Part shown: positions 52,954 through 61,803 of the stretch, one piece after another
Numbering within the stretch: position 1 is the stretch's first letter
How the letters are laid out: every line of letters starts with the position of its first letter
Assembly (NCBI RefSeq): GCF_013343715.1
Contig: NZ_JABUNR010000004.1
Coordinates: forward strand, 240,686 to 304,685
DNA from: Mesobacillus harenae
Lineage (GTDB): Bacteria; Bacillota; Bacilli; Bacillales; Cytobacillaceae
Length of the DNA stretch: 64,000 nt
Direction of reading: 5' to 3'
Translations under genes and position numbers: made by a program
Notes under the pieces: generated by a model
Databases searched by the model: none
What the model was told of the DNA's origin: nothing
The model's input: only the letters and a program-made list of their open reading frames with translations

Positions 52954-53511
52954 GTGAAGGCCAAAAAGCTGGGTAAGTTTTTAGTTAGTTTATTATTTTT
53001 ACTAGTTTTATTACTTCTGCTATATCAATATACTTCTGCCCCGCATATCAATGAAGATGTGCCTTTGCCTGATCAGCTGCATCCTAAAGTGGCAGAGAAT
53101 AGGGATATCTTAATTCAAGAAGGTGCAGAGAAAGGAATACAAATAATAATTACCGATGGGTTCAGAAGTAAAGCAGATCAGGACAGATTATATGAACAAG
53201 GGCGGTCAGAGGACGGAAATATTGTTACGTATGCCAAAGGAGGAGAGTCCTATCATAACTTTGGACTTGCGATTGATTTTGCCCTTTTATCTAAGGAAGG
53301 AAAGGCTATTTGGGACATGAACTATGATGGGAATGGAAATGGAGAGTCAGACTGGATGGAAGTCGTGGCTATAGCTAAAGATCTTGGTTTTGAATGGGGA
53401 GGAGACTGGAAAAGGTTTAAAGATTATCCCCACCTGGAAATGCCATTTGGATTATCGATCCACGAGCTGCAAAGAGGGAAGAGGCCTCCTGGGAGCGACG
53501 TCCTAAAATGA
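52954..53511 (+). CDS. M15-family D-Ala-D-Ala carboxypeptidase / CwlK-like peptidase
   Basis: A 185-residue exported peptidoglycan peptidase. A membrane anchor (residues ~9-27) precedes the zinc metallopeptidase domain with ITDGFRSKADQDRLYEQG near residues 66-83, the SYHNFGLAIDF zinc motif near 98-108 and YPHLEM near 159. It starts at GTG behind GAAAGGAAAA. VanY- and CwlK-type activities cannot be separated by eye. Confidence 0.85.
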   Translation: MKAKKLGKFLVSLLFLLVLLLLLYQYTSAPHINEDVPLPDQLHPKVAENRDILIQEGAEKGIQIIITDGFRSKADQDRLYEQGRSEDGNIVTYAKGGESYHNFGLAIDFALLSKEGKAIWDMNYDGNGNGESDWMEVVAIAKDLGFEWGGDWKRFKDYPHLEMPFGLSIHELQRGKRPPGSDVLK

Positions 53512-53526
53512 TGTAAAATTTATATA

Positions 53527-53569
53527 AAAACTCTAGTGGTTTATTAATTAAACCGGCTAGAGTTTTTTT
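53527..53569 (+). terminator. Terminator of the M15 gene
   Basis: AAACTCTAG pairs with CTAGAGTTT and runs into seven T. Confidence 0.85.
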
Positions 53570-53627
53570 GAACTTAACTTGGCCTGGGCTACGCCATTAC
53601 TTGCTAAAGCTGCGGACTGTATAATAG

Positions 53628-54857
53628 TTATTTCAGGTTGGATAGAGAGACCTTTGGCTGCGTTTTTTTAGACTTGAAAAGCTGCTTTAACAGAAGTCTT
53701 GGTCCACCTAGAACGAGAAGGTATCTCGCTTCAATCACTTGCTTTAATAGTGCTGCAAAGCTGCCTGTGACTTTTATATCACCCACTTTACCAACTGCTG
53801 CTCTGTTTCCAATTGAAGCTACCGTTCCTTTATGGTGATATTCAAATGCATGGAGTTTTTCACCGCGAATTACTGATACCAGATTCTTTCCGCAAAGCTG
53901 GGCTTGCTGGATTGCAACCTGTGCAGTTGGAGGAAGCGGTGTATTGTCTTCCTTTAGAAATAAGGAGGCATCACCGAGACAGAATATATTTGTGAATCCA
54001 TGGACTTTCAATTCCCTATCTACTCGAACCCTTCCCTTTTGGATTGGTACACCTAGAGTTTCAAGAATCTTATTTCCTCTGACACCACCAGACCATACAA
54101 GTGTTTTAGCCTCGATCTCTTTTCCATTATCAAGCTTAATGATGTCACCTGTATACTCAAGGATTTTAGAAGAAGTCAATACTTCAACTCGATTCTTCTT
54201 AATATATTTTGATGCGAAGGCAATTGCTTCCTCGGCAAATCCTGGCAGCAGAGTATTAGAGGCTTCAATGTTAATAATCCTAGTTTTTTCCACAGGTATG
54301 TTGTAGACCCTGCAGAGGTTTGGCATAGCCTCAAACAGTTCTCCAATCATCTCAACTCCTGTAAACCCTCCTCCAGCTACCGCAAAAGTTAATCGGCTAG
54401 GATCCTTGTCCTCTTGATAGGATGAAAATTGTTTAATAATATGGTTTTGGATTGCTTTTGTACTTCGAAAACTTCGTATCTTAAAAGCAAATTCTTCGAT
54501 ACCAGGTATACCAAACGTGTCAACATCAAAACCAAGCGTAATTAATAGATAGTCATAATCTACTGTTTCGCCTGATTCAAGCATAACAACTTGTTGATTA
54601 ATATTAAGGTCCGTAACGGTGCCGCGTTTAAAATCTATTTTCCCTTTTGACAAAAGACTGGGAATATTTAAAGTGTTTCTTTCGTCAGTTGCGGTTCCTG
54701 CCCCGGTTTTATGCAGCTGTGTTGCAATATAATGGTAATCATGTTTATTGATTAGTGTCACTTCTGCTTCGTCTTGTTTTAACAGTTTTTCTAATGTTCG
54801 GCTGGTTATTAAGCCCCCGTAGCCGCCTCCAAGAATAACAATTTTACTCTTCTTCAT
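53628..54857 (-). CDS. ndh: Type II NADH dehydrogenase (NDH-2)
   Basis: Membrane-associated flavoprotein that oxidises NADH and reduces menaquinone without pumping protons. The 409-residue protein has the FAD motif VILGGGYGGL near residues 5-14, the NADH motif FAVAGGGFTGVEMIGE near 159-174, FCLGDASLF near 300 and AQVAIQQAQLCGKNL near 320. Start at ATG 54857 has AGAGGGG just upstream; an in-frame ATG at 54878 includes that site. Two Rex boxes precede it, as for B. subtilis ndh. Confidence 0.9.
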   Translation of the reverse strand: MKKSKIVILGGGYGGLITSRTLEKLLKQDEAEVTLINKHDYHYIATQLHKTGAGTATDERNTLNIPSLLSKGKIDFKRGTVTDLNINQQVVMLESGETVDYDYLLITLGFDVDTFGIPGIEEFAFKIRSFRSTKAIQNHIIKQFSSYQEDKDPSRLTFAVAGGGFTGVEMIGELFEAMPNLCRVYNIPVEKTRIINIEASNTLLPGFAEEAIAFASKYIKKNRVEVLTSSKILEYTGDIIKLDNGKEIEAKTLVWSGGVRGNKILETLGVPIQKGRVRVDRELKVHGFTNIFCLGDASLFLKEDNTPLPPTAQVAIQQAQLCGKNLVSVIRGEKLHAFEYHHKGTVASIGNRAAVGKVGDIKVTGSFAALLKQVIEARYLLVLGGPRLLLKQLFKSKKTQPKVSLSNLK

Positions 54858-54896
54858 TTTTAACCCCTCTTTCTTCATTCAAGCCATAGTTTACAA

Positions 54897-54914
54897 ATGT
54901 GAAATAATTCACAA
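54897..54914. promoter_or_regulatory. Rex operator 1 of ndh
   Basis: ATGTGAAATAATTCACAA differs from the Rex palindrome at one end base; 40 bases upstream of the ndh start. Confidence 0.7.
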
Positions 54915-54959
54915 TACGAACCAAAAAATATAGAGCTGGCTGCTCTGGAAGATGGTTAT

Positions 54960-54977
54960 TTGTGAAAACATTCACAT
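54960..54977. promoter_or_regulatory. Rex operator 2 of ndh
   Basis: TTGTGAAAACATTCACAT matches the Rex palindrome with two changes. The remaining bases to 55187 hold no supported gene. Confidence 0.6.
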
Positions 54978-55187
54978 TCATTTTCTCTATCAATAGATTA
55001 CGATAATAATTTAATTTAAGCAATAATATCTAGGAGGAAATTATGGCGGAAATCTGACAAAAGGAAGATAGAAGTTATAAACAAAGCGTAGGCTCTCGTC
55101 TCACTTTGGCCAATACGAAGAGGTATGACAGTATAGGGGAGAACGCAAAATACTAGTTGCTGGGCGTGGGGCACGCATCCGTTTATC

Positions 55188-55216
55188 GAAAAAAAACACC
55201 GGCTATAAACCGGTGC
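55188..55216 (-). terminator. Terminator of the general stress gene
   Basis: On the minus strand CACCGG pairs with CCGGTG, followed by eight T. Confidence 0.85.
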
Positions 55217-55223
55217 AGGGTTA

Positions 55224-55646
55224 TTAAAGTTCTAGTACTTCACCAGAATGATCATTGCCATTCATAAATCGTACCATTGAAAGGTCAATTTCAAGCACTA
55301 CATAATCTGGATCATCAGGGCTTTCAATCCATGGTTTCATTTCTTCGTTCCAAAGTTTTTTCTTTAATTCCTGATCTTCATTAATCACAGTCTTTCCTTC
55401 TGCTTCAACGTATGCATCTCCACGGCCATCTCCGTTATAGCCCAGCAGTATATGAACATAAGGATTTTCTTCAAGCTCTTCTACTTTATAGGTTTGCTTG
55501 CTAGTTGGTGTATACAACTTTAAATCATCATTGAAAAAAGTCATATACCTTGAATGCGGCTTATTTTTTTCAACTGTGGCTAATGTCCCGACATGATTGT
55601 TTTCAAGTACCTTAAGGACTTGCTCCTTTAGACTTTTCTGATCCAT
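55224..55646 (-). CDS. Pyridoxamine 5'-phosphate oxidase-fold general stress protein
   Basis: A 140-residue split-barrel flavin-binding protein resembling B. subtilis YdaG/YzzA general stress proteins. The core LATVEKNKPHSRYMTFFNDD segment lies near residues 22-41 and YVEAEGKTVI near 79-88. AAGGAGCGATTAT precedes the ATG. Likely FMN or F420-type redox role; substrate unknown. Confidence 0.8.
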   Translation of the reverse strand: MDQKSLKEQVLKVLENNHVGTLATVEKNKPHSRYMTFFNDDLKLYTPTSKQTYKVEELEENPYVHILLGYNGDGRGDAYVEAEGKTVINEDQELKKKLWNEEMKPWIESPDDPDYVVLEIDLSMVRFMNGNDHSGEVLEL

Positions 55647-55721
55647 ATAATCGCTCCTTTCACAGCTCTACTTATTGTGTCCATATTCAGCTGAAAAATT
55701 TATCTTAAAAATAAAGGATTC

Positions 55722-55961
55722 TTATCTGTTGTTATCAAAATCTTGCTTATATTTTTTTTCTGTAGATGACTGATCCTTTGTATTTGGTCCATCTTTTTCT
55801 TCTTCTTTTTCCATATTTAAATCTTCCATTGGTATTGAGTCAACTGTCTGCTCGCTTTCGAACTTATCAAATAAACTTTCTTTTTCAGTTGGGTATTGTT
55901 CTGGATTATCCATGGATTTGCCTGTCGTTTTCTGATTCGAATGTTTTTCTTTTCCTCCCAT
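55722..55961 (-). CDS. Small acidic hydrophilic protein of unknown function
   Basis: A 79-residue protein rich in Glu, Asp, Lys and Gln, with no hydrophobic segment (MGGKEKHSNQKTTGKS start, EKKYKQDFDNNR end). ATG 55961 lies behind GAGAGGTG; the longer in-frame start at 56036 has no ribosome site. Its composition suggests an unstructured, possibly spore- or stress-associated protein. Confidence 0.55.
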   Translation of the reverse strand: MGGKEKHSNQKTTGKSMDNPEQYPTEKESLFDKFESEQTVDSIPMEDLNMEKEEEKDGPNTKDQSSTEKKYKQDFDNNR

Positions 55962-56081
55962 ACGTACACCTCTCTCTCTCGGGACTAACCAAGATTTTTT
56001 ATGTTGGCAGGTAAGAGCATGAAGTAGTTCGATCAAAGGCGGCCGATAATAATATTATCAAAAGTTATTTTTGCAGGCTAT

Positions 56082-56210
56082 TTAGTAATTAGTATTTTTC
56101 TCATTTTGTGGGGTTTCTGGCTCTCGTTCTGGTTCGATATCTTTATGACTTTGTTTCTTTTCCTTTTGTTCAATAGAGTCATTTTTGGTTACTTTGGATT
56201 GTTCTTTCAC
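56082..56210 (-). CDS. Small hydrophilic protein of unknown function
   Basis: A 42-residue GTG-started ORF with AAGGAGG eight bases upstream. It is highly charged (KEQSKVTKNDSIEQKEKKQS start) and similar in composition to the neighbouring 79-residue protein, so the two may form a pair. Family unknown. Confidence 0.5.
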   Translation of the reverse strand: MKEQSKVTKNDSIEQKEKKQSHKDIEPEREPETPQNEKNTNY

Positions 56211-56510
56211 CTTGAGTCCTCCTTATAGTGTATTAATAGAGTTTTACCCTCATTAGCAGGTGAAAAAACAGAAATATTGTGCATTCACTAAACATGTGCG
56301 TTCTCTCACTATTGAAAAGGGCTTAGGAACTTGTCTGGTCTTCCCTCAACCTTCTTTTCGTTGAGTCATTAAAATAAAGAACCCCCCTATGGTTATATAA
56401 ACCATTATAGTATAATGTTTCCAATAGACGAAAAATTTTACTAGCTTACGATATTGGCATGAAGTTTAGAAGAAAAAGAAACTCACTAGCAAAGTAAATT
56501 GGAGGTCAAT
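56211..56510. other. Gene-free stretch before the GGDEF-EAL gene
   Basis: Contains a CTCAAC/GTTGAG hairpin near 56347-56366 and a TATAAT near 56411 as a possible -10 of the downstream gene. Nothing else is evident. Confidence 0.35.
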
Positions 56511-58511
56511 ATGGTTTCAGAGCAGATTTTAATTTTGTGCTCCATTTTATTGAATTTTGTCTTTTTTTATTGGCTTTTGCGAACTAAAATTCGCACAGAT
56601 CAAAAAAGGACACACGTTTTTCTGTCCTCAATAACAACTATTCTCTATTGGGGTTCCATCTTTTTAATGTTAAAAACGTTTTTAAAATTGGACTTTGCAG
56701 AAATGGTAGGTCTGAAATGGGTCCCGCTGTTCTTTCTTACCTTTTTATTATTCTTTGGTGGATTTAGCCGTTTAACAAGAATTGAACACAGTATGAAATC
56801 AGTTCATTTTTTTCTTTATAGCATAGGTTTGGGGATAGGCTTCGTGGCAATAGAGAGTGTTTATTTCATAGCGGTCTTATCTTACACAAGTATCAGCGGG
56901 TTTGTGCTGGGAGTGGGAATCGTTCATACAACCACTTCTATGTTTCTAACCCAAAGAGTTATTCAGCAGATTAGAATTGATCAGTATATTAATAGAAAAA
57001 AAGTGGCCAATTCTTTGTTGTTTTTCGTGTCATTAATGATTGGCTTAGTGATGTTTGGTGCTGTGTTGACTGTTGGTGAAGCATTTTTCATCAGCGGAAA
57101 TTCCTATTTTTTTATTATTGAATTTCTGAGTTTACTGCTTTTGATTTTCATTACAATCGGCTATGGGGAAAAGCAGTATACGGAGAAGCAACAAGAAATT
57201 ATTAGTAAAAATATTGAATTATCCTATTTAGCACACCATGATCCCCTGACTTCTATGTATAACCGTTTGTTTATTCAGAATAAAATGGAGGAACTGATCG
57301 AAGGTGATGAACGATTCAGCTTGCTTAATATTGACCTGGACCATTTTAAGCAAATTAATGACTTTTACGGGCATCAGTTTGGAGATCATGTTTTAAAAAT
57401 AATTGCTGATCGTCTGAACCTTAGTCTTAATGACGGAGATATGGCTGCAAGGCTGGGTGGAGATGAATTTATTGTTATTTTTAAGGAAATGGATTACAAA
57501 GAAACGATCCAAGAGTTTGCGCAAAAATTAATCTCCTTATTTTGTGAGCCCATTTACATAGACCATTGTGTATTAGGTGTTACGTCAAGCATAGGAATAG
57601 CCAGTTACCCGGAGGATGGATCGAACTTGGATGATTTGCAAAAAAAGTCTGATATGGCTATGTATAATGCAAAAGGCAAGGGAAGGAACAGGTTTTCTAT
57701 TTTTGACAAACAGATGGAAAAGGACAGGCTGTCAGAACTTCAATTAAAAGAAGATTTATCTAGGGCGCTCAAACGGAAGGAATTTCTTCTGCATTACCAG
57801 CCGCAAATTGATTTGAAGTCTAATAAAATAATCGGGTTTGAAGCACTAATCAGGTGGAACCGCCCCAAAATGGGTATGGTTTTGCCAGATCAGTTTATTA
57901 AAATTGCTGAGGACACAGGTCTTATTTTGCCTATTGGCCAATGGGTTCTTGAAGAGGCCTGTTCCCAAGTTCAGAACTGGAATAAAACATATGGAGAAAG
58001 CTTTAGGATTTCGGTTAATCTGTCTCTTAAGCAGTTTACGAAAAAGAACCTCTTGGAGTCTATTTCTAGGGCTTTACAAATCAGTGGTCTTCCAGCAAAT
58101 AGGCTGGGCCTCGAGATCACTGAAAGCACGGCAATGGAAGACACGCTTTATACAATGGAAGTGTTAAAGCAATTAAACCTAATGGGAGTTCATATATCAA
58201 TTGATGACTTTGGAACAGGATACAGTTCTTTGAATTATTTAAAAGAATTCGATATTCAAAGCATAAAAATAGATAAATCATTTATTAAGGATCTTGCTTC
58301 AAATAGAGATGATATCTCGATTGTTAATGCGATCCTGTCTCTTGCAAAAAACCTTGGTCTAAAAGTCGTTGCCGAAGGTGTGGAAGCAGGGGACCAAGAA
58401 AAACACCTCATTCAGCAGGGCTGTGATGAAGCCCAGGGATTTTTCTACAGCATGCCGCTGAATGACACACAAATAAGTAATTATATCGACCGTATGTTAA
58501 TAAAGAGGTAG
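56511..58511 (+). CDS. Membrane GGDEF-EAL cyclic-di-GMP protein
   Basis: A 666-residue protein. About eight membrane segments (residues ~1-235) form a sensor region. The GGDEF domain keeps RLGGDEF (near 316); the RxxD inhibitory site before it is NDGD, so product inhibition may be absent. The EAL domain keeps FEALIRW (near 443), NLSLKQF, LEITEST, IDDFGTGYSSL, IKIDKSF and VVAEGVE, the full metal and catalytic set. Both synthesis and hydrolysis of c-di-GMP are possible. ATG 56511 lies behind GGAGG. Confidence 0.92.
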   Translation: MVSEQILILCSILLNFVFFYWLLRTKIRTDQKRTHVFLSSITTILYWGSIFLMLKTFLKLDFAEMVGLKWVPLFFLTFLLFFGGFSRLTRIEHSMKSVHFFLYSIGLGIGFVAIESVYFIAVLSYTSISGFVLGVGIVHTTTSMFLTQRVIQQIRIDQYINRKKVANSLLFFVSLMIGLVMFGAVLTVGEAFFISGNSYFFIIEFLSLLLLIFITIGYGEKQYTEKQQEIISKNIELSYLAHHDPLTSMYNRLFIQNKMEELIEGDERFSLLNIDLDHFKQINDFYGHQFGDHVLKIIADRLNLSLNDGDMAARLGGDEFIVIFKEMDYKETIQEFAQKLISLFCEPIYIDHCVLGVTSSIGIASYPEDGSNLDDLQKKSDMAMYNAKGKGRNRFSIFDKQMEKDRLSELQLKEDLSRALKRKEFLLHYQPQIDLKSNKIIGFEALIRWNRPKMGMVLPDQFIKIAEDTGLILPIGQWVLEEACSQVQNWNKTYGESFRISVNLSLKQFTKKNLLESISRALQISGLPANRLGLEITESTAMEDTLYTMEVLKQLNLMGVHISIDDFGTGYSSLNYLKEFDIQSIKIDKSFIKDLASNRDDISIVNAILSLAKNLGLKVVAEGVEAGDQEKHLIQQGCDEAQGFFYSMPLNDTQISNYIDRMLIKR

Positions 58512-58593
58512 CTATTTGCCAGACCATTATCTTTCTTACATTAATTCTGCAGTAAGATTCATCTTTCTATAAGTCCTCAGCACCCATTTATTT

Positions 58594-58626
58594 GCCTCAT
58601 CCTAAATTAGGATTGGGCTTTTTTTA
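58594..58626 (+). terminator. Terminator of the GGDEF-EAL gene
   Basis: GCC..ATCCTAA pairs with the TTAGGAT..GGC arm, followed by seven T. Confidence 0.75.
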
Positions 58627-58705
58627 CGTTTCGTAATCCTTCTTAATTTTTGGAAAATCTGATTGTCTTTAACTCTGAATTGCCGGTTCAATCGATAAGC
58701 CGCTC

Positions 58706-58732
58706 ACCATAAACATCTTCGTTCATAGGCTA
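58706..58732 (+). promoter_or_regulatory. Sigma-K promoter of tgl
   Basis: AC (58706-58707), exactly 16 bases, then CATAGGCTA (58724-58732), a full match to the sigma-K pattern. Confidence 0.65.
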
Positions 58733-58784
58733 ATAGAAAAGGCCAGTTTTTGCATTGTAATATGTAGCTTTGAGGAGGAGTGAC

Positions 58785-59516
58785 ATGATAACCATTAGGA
58801 TGGCAGGTCAACTGGGAACGCAGCTGCCTGCGAATCTAGAGGGGAAGCAAAGGGAGATTTATGAGGAACTGGAAAAAAGCAGTGAAACATTCATTTATAA
58901 CACTGCCAGGGATTTAAGATTTGAAATAATCCTGCGCGAACAAATAATAAGGGCTGCACTTTTATTAAAAGACAGCGGAGCATCATTTACATCCTTTAGA
59001 CACTCAAACTTTAATCCAAGGTATTGGATTAAACGGAGTACTGGCTATCAACTAAAGCCAACAGCAAGTCCAGCAGAAGCCGTAAGAGATGTTTTTTTAA
59101 ATGGAGATATTTATGGATTCGAGTGTTCCACAGCAATTGTGCTGATTTATTATAAAGCGGTTCTTGAAGTGATTGGTGATAAAAATTTTAATCTGCTTTT
59201 CGGAAACTTGCTTGTGTGGAACTGGAACTATGATCCCGACCTTGCCATTATTACCCGTCCAGGTGATGAATTTATTCCAGGTGATGTTATTTATTTTTTT
59301 AACCCAGACTACAAAAAGCCGATTTGGTATGGAGAAAATGCTGTTTATCTTGGTAAAGGGCTGTATTTCGGGCACGGAATTGGGATAGGAACTGCTGCCC
59401 AAATGATAGAGGCTCTTAATACTCTGCGTAAGGAAGGGGCAACCCAATCAGCATATTTACTGAATCAGCATAGCCGGCTGAATTTTAGATATCTCGCTCA
59501 ATTTAGCAAAAACTAA
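58785..59516 (+). CDS. tgl: Spore coat transglutaminase Tgl
   Basis: Protein-glutamine gamma-glutamyltransferase that cross-links coat proteins through Gln-Lys bonds. The 243-residue length matches B. subtilis Tgl (245). The catalytic Cys is C114 in IYGFECSTAIVLIYYKA, with FGHGIGIGTAAQMI near residues 200-213. ATG 58785 lies behind GAGGAGG; an in-frame start 15 bases earlier is inside that site. A sigma-K promoter lies 53 bases upstream, which fits its known late expression. Confidence 0.93.
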   Translation: MITIRMAGQLGTQLPANLEGKQREIYEELEKSSETFIYNTARDLRFEIILREQIIRAALLLKDSGASFTSFRHSNFNPRYWIKRSTGYQLKPTASPAEAVRDVFLNGDIYGFECSTAIVLIYYKAVLEVIGDKNFNLLFGNLLVWNWNYDPDLAIITRPGDEFIPGDVIYFFNPDYKKPIWYGENAVYLGKGLYFGHGIGIGTAAQMIEALNTLRKEGATQSAYLLNQHSRLNFRYLAQFSKN

Positions 59517-59528
59517 GGATTTCGTAAC

Positions 59529-59552
59529 GGAACGCGTATGCGTTCCTTTCTT
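59529..59552 (+). terminator. tgl terminator
   Basis: GGAACGC (59529-59535) pairs with GCGTTCC (59540-59546), followed by a T-rich run. Confidence 0.75.
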
Positions 59553-59639
59553 AAAAAGGTAAGAAATATAAAAATTAAAAATTCGCCTTGCCCTAGCCCC
59601 TTGCTAATTTTTGTTCCAGAATTAATTCCAAACCCGATA

Positions 59640-59702
59640 AGAGCGACTCGAATCGCTTCGATAAACTGATGAAGTCAAAGAACGACTTCACTTTTAAGCT
59701 TT
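59640..59702. repeat. Degenerate, inverted copy of the 81-bp repeat
   Basis: GATGAAGTCAAAGAACGACT matches the complement of the 1887-2089 repeats, flanked by GCGACTCGAATCGCTTCG. The rest of the 59517-59897 gap holds no gene. Confidence 0.7.
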
Positions 59703-59897
59703 ATAGATACCGATACACAGCAGTTTCACATTATGGAATTTTGAGGTATTTCAAATCGCTTTTTTATTTATCACGTTTTCCTTTATAAATAAGTGGTTTT
59801 AAGGCATAGTTTTATGAAATAAGGGAATATAAAAGGAGATGAATTATATTTTTATTAAACAAGCACTATGATTTATTTCTCAAAGGGAGTTTTTACT

Positions 59898-61367
59898 ATG
59901 AAATTATCCAAGGTGCTCGACAGCCTTGAAGGGTGCGTGGAGGAATATTCTCTTTTACATAACCCTGATATTACAGGTATTAAGATGGACTCACGGAAAG
60001 TAATGCCGGGCGATTTGTTTGTAGCGATTTCCGGATATCAAAGTGATGGGCATCATTATATTAAAGAAGCAATTGAAAAAGGAGCAGCAGCCATACTAGG
60101 AGAGAGGATAGGAGATATTTCGATACCTTTTGTTGTGGTACAGGACAGCAGACCCGCCCTTGGAAAAATAGCAAGTTCTTATTATGGCTACCCTTCAAAG
60201 AAGCGGAAGGTTATCGGGATAACTGGTACTAATGGAAAAACGACTGTCTCTTATATTGTTAAGCATATCCTAGATACTGCAGGGCGCTCATGTTCGTTGT
60301 TTGGGACAGTAAATTATGTTATTAACAACGAAGTGTATGAGCCTGTAAATACCACTCCTGATTCACTTCTGATTCAGGAGATGATTTCCAAGAGCAATGA
60401 TGAGTTTGTTGTCTTGGAAGTTTCTTCACATGCACTTGAACAATCAAGAATTGAGGGACTTGAAATAGATTATGGGCTGTTTACAAATTTATCTCACGAC
60501 CATCTGGATTATCACCATAGTATGGACGAGTACTTTACGGCCAAAGCAAAAATGTATGAATACTTAAAACCAGGAGGGAAAGCGGTTATCAACATCATGA
60601 ATCCATGGGGAGCAATACTTTCGGATCGGTTGAAATCGACTTCTACACCTGTGATTGAACTCGGTGAAAAAGGATCCGGGGACTTGAGTATTGAAGATAT
60701 AAAACTCAATGGGGAAACTTTCTTTTCATTAAAACATGGACAAGATGTCTATGGCATTTCATTCCCTTATCCTGGGCTTCACAATGTATATAATGCTTCT
60801 CTGGCCTTCTTGACAGCGCTGGATCTGGGAATTAGACCAGAAGTGATTGTAAATGCAATGGAGAGTTTCCCTGGAGTTCCTGGGCGATTTGAAATGATGC
60901 AGCACCCAAGCGGAGCGACTTTTATAATCGATTACGCCCATACTGAAGATGCGATCGAATACTGCTTGCAGGCCGCAAAGGAACATGATGCCAATAAGAT
61001 TATCCATATTTATGGGTTTAGAGGTGAAAGAGATACGACGAAACGAGAAAATATGGTCATGGCTTCAGCAGCGCTAAGTGATTCCTTTTACCTAACCTTA
61101 GATGATCTAAATGGGACTTCTGAAGAGGACATGCTTTCCGAACTGCAAGCACTAAACAAGAAGTATGGACTAGGGAAAGGGACTGTCATTGCTGATCGTA
61201 CACTTGCGATTCAAAAAGCTTGGGAAACAGCAGAAAAAGGTGACTGGATCTTGATTACGGGAAAAGGTCCTGAGGAATATAAAGTTAACTTTGAACTGCC
61301 GGTATCCAGTGATAAAGATGCTCTCCTGTATCTTCAGAAAACAAAGGATGGAGAACAGGTTGTGTAA
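59898..61367 (+). CDS. MurE-family UDP-MurNAc-peptide ligase paralogue
   Basis: Mur ligase of 489 residues. Domains are an N-terminal UDP-binding domain, the ATP domain (GITGTNGKTTVSYI near residues 107-120, NTTPDS near 152, HALEQSR near 178, carbamylated-Lys site TAKAKMYEY near 215) and a C-terminal domain (HIYGFRGERDTTKRE near 370). The DNPR motif that selects meso-diaminopimelate is replaced by DDLNGT near residue 400. It lies outside any dcw cluster, so it is probably a second ligase with another amino acid or role. ATG 59898 lies behind AAAGGGAG. Confidence 0.8.
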   Translation: MKLSKVLDSLEGCVEEYSLLHNPDITGIKMDSRKVMPGDLFVAISGYQSDGHHYIKEAIEKGAAAILGERIGDISIPFVVVQDSRPALGKIASSYYGYPSKKRKVIGITGTNGKTTVSYIVKHILDTAGRSCSLFGTVNYVINNEVYEPVNTTPDSLLIQEMISKSNDEFVVLEVSSHALEQSRIEGLEIDYGLFTNLSHDHLDYHHSMDEYFTAKAKMYEYLKPGGKAVINIMNPWGAILSDRLKSTSTPVIELGEKGSGDLSIEDIKLNGETFFSLKHGQDVYGISFPYPGLHNVYNASLAFLTALDLGIRPEVIVNAMESFPGVPGRFEMMQHPSGATFIIDYAHTEDAIEYCLQAAKEHDANKIIHIYGFRGERDTTKRENMVMASAALSDSFYLTLDDLNGTSEEDMLSELQALNKKYGLGKGTVIADRTLAIQKAWETAEKGDWILITGKGPEEYKVNFELPVSSDKDALLYLQKTKDGEQVV

Positions 61368-61470
61368 CAGTATAAAACAGGACACTATATGGGGTTCCAT
61401 TTTATGTGCTTTTTAAAATATGTGCGGAAATGACAGTCGTTTTAGCATCGTTAATGGTATAGAAAAAGTA

Positions 61471-61500
61471 AAACTCGCCATTGTTTTTTTGGCGAGTTTT
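61471..61500. terminator. Terminator-like hairpin after the Mur ligase gene
   Basis: AAACTCGCC (61471-61479) pairs with GGCGAGTTT (61491-61499); a T run fills the loop. Confidence 0.6.
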
Positions 61501-61646
61501 ATTAGAAATCATTTATATAAAACCCATTCTGAGATTAACACTCACTCCCTTTTAAATAAGATGTCTTGTCCTTAATCGAATGATCAGCCAAAAGTAAATA
61601 AGTGAATATTTTTCCGTTAAATACAAAACTGAGCTCGTTTTGGGGT

Positions 61647-61784
61647 AAATAGGGGGAGTTTTCCACCTATACAATGCAAAATTACCTATTTTCACGTTTT
61701 TCGAATCAAATAAGAGGAATTTCTCCGCCTATTAAACTCTATTTTCAGAGCTATTATTAATTAAGGGGAATTTCTCCGTCTATT
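61647..61784. repeat. Three short palindromic repeats
   Basis: Related units at about 61647-61670, 61708-61733 and 61760-61784 share AARRGGGARTTTYTCCRYCTATT-like sequence, each with a GGAA...TTCC mini-palindrome. They lie in a 435-base gap without a gene. Confidence 0.6.
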
Positions 61785-61803
61785 TGTCAGATCCACCACT
61801 AGC

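Noticed and set aside
55043..55155. Strong AGGAGG before an ATG that stops after four codons (TGA), then stays open for about 33 codons
   Set aside because: No recognisable protein, no selenocysteine machinery signal, and a single stop is not evidence of recoding.
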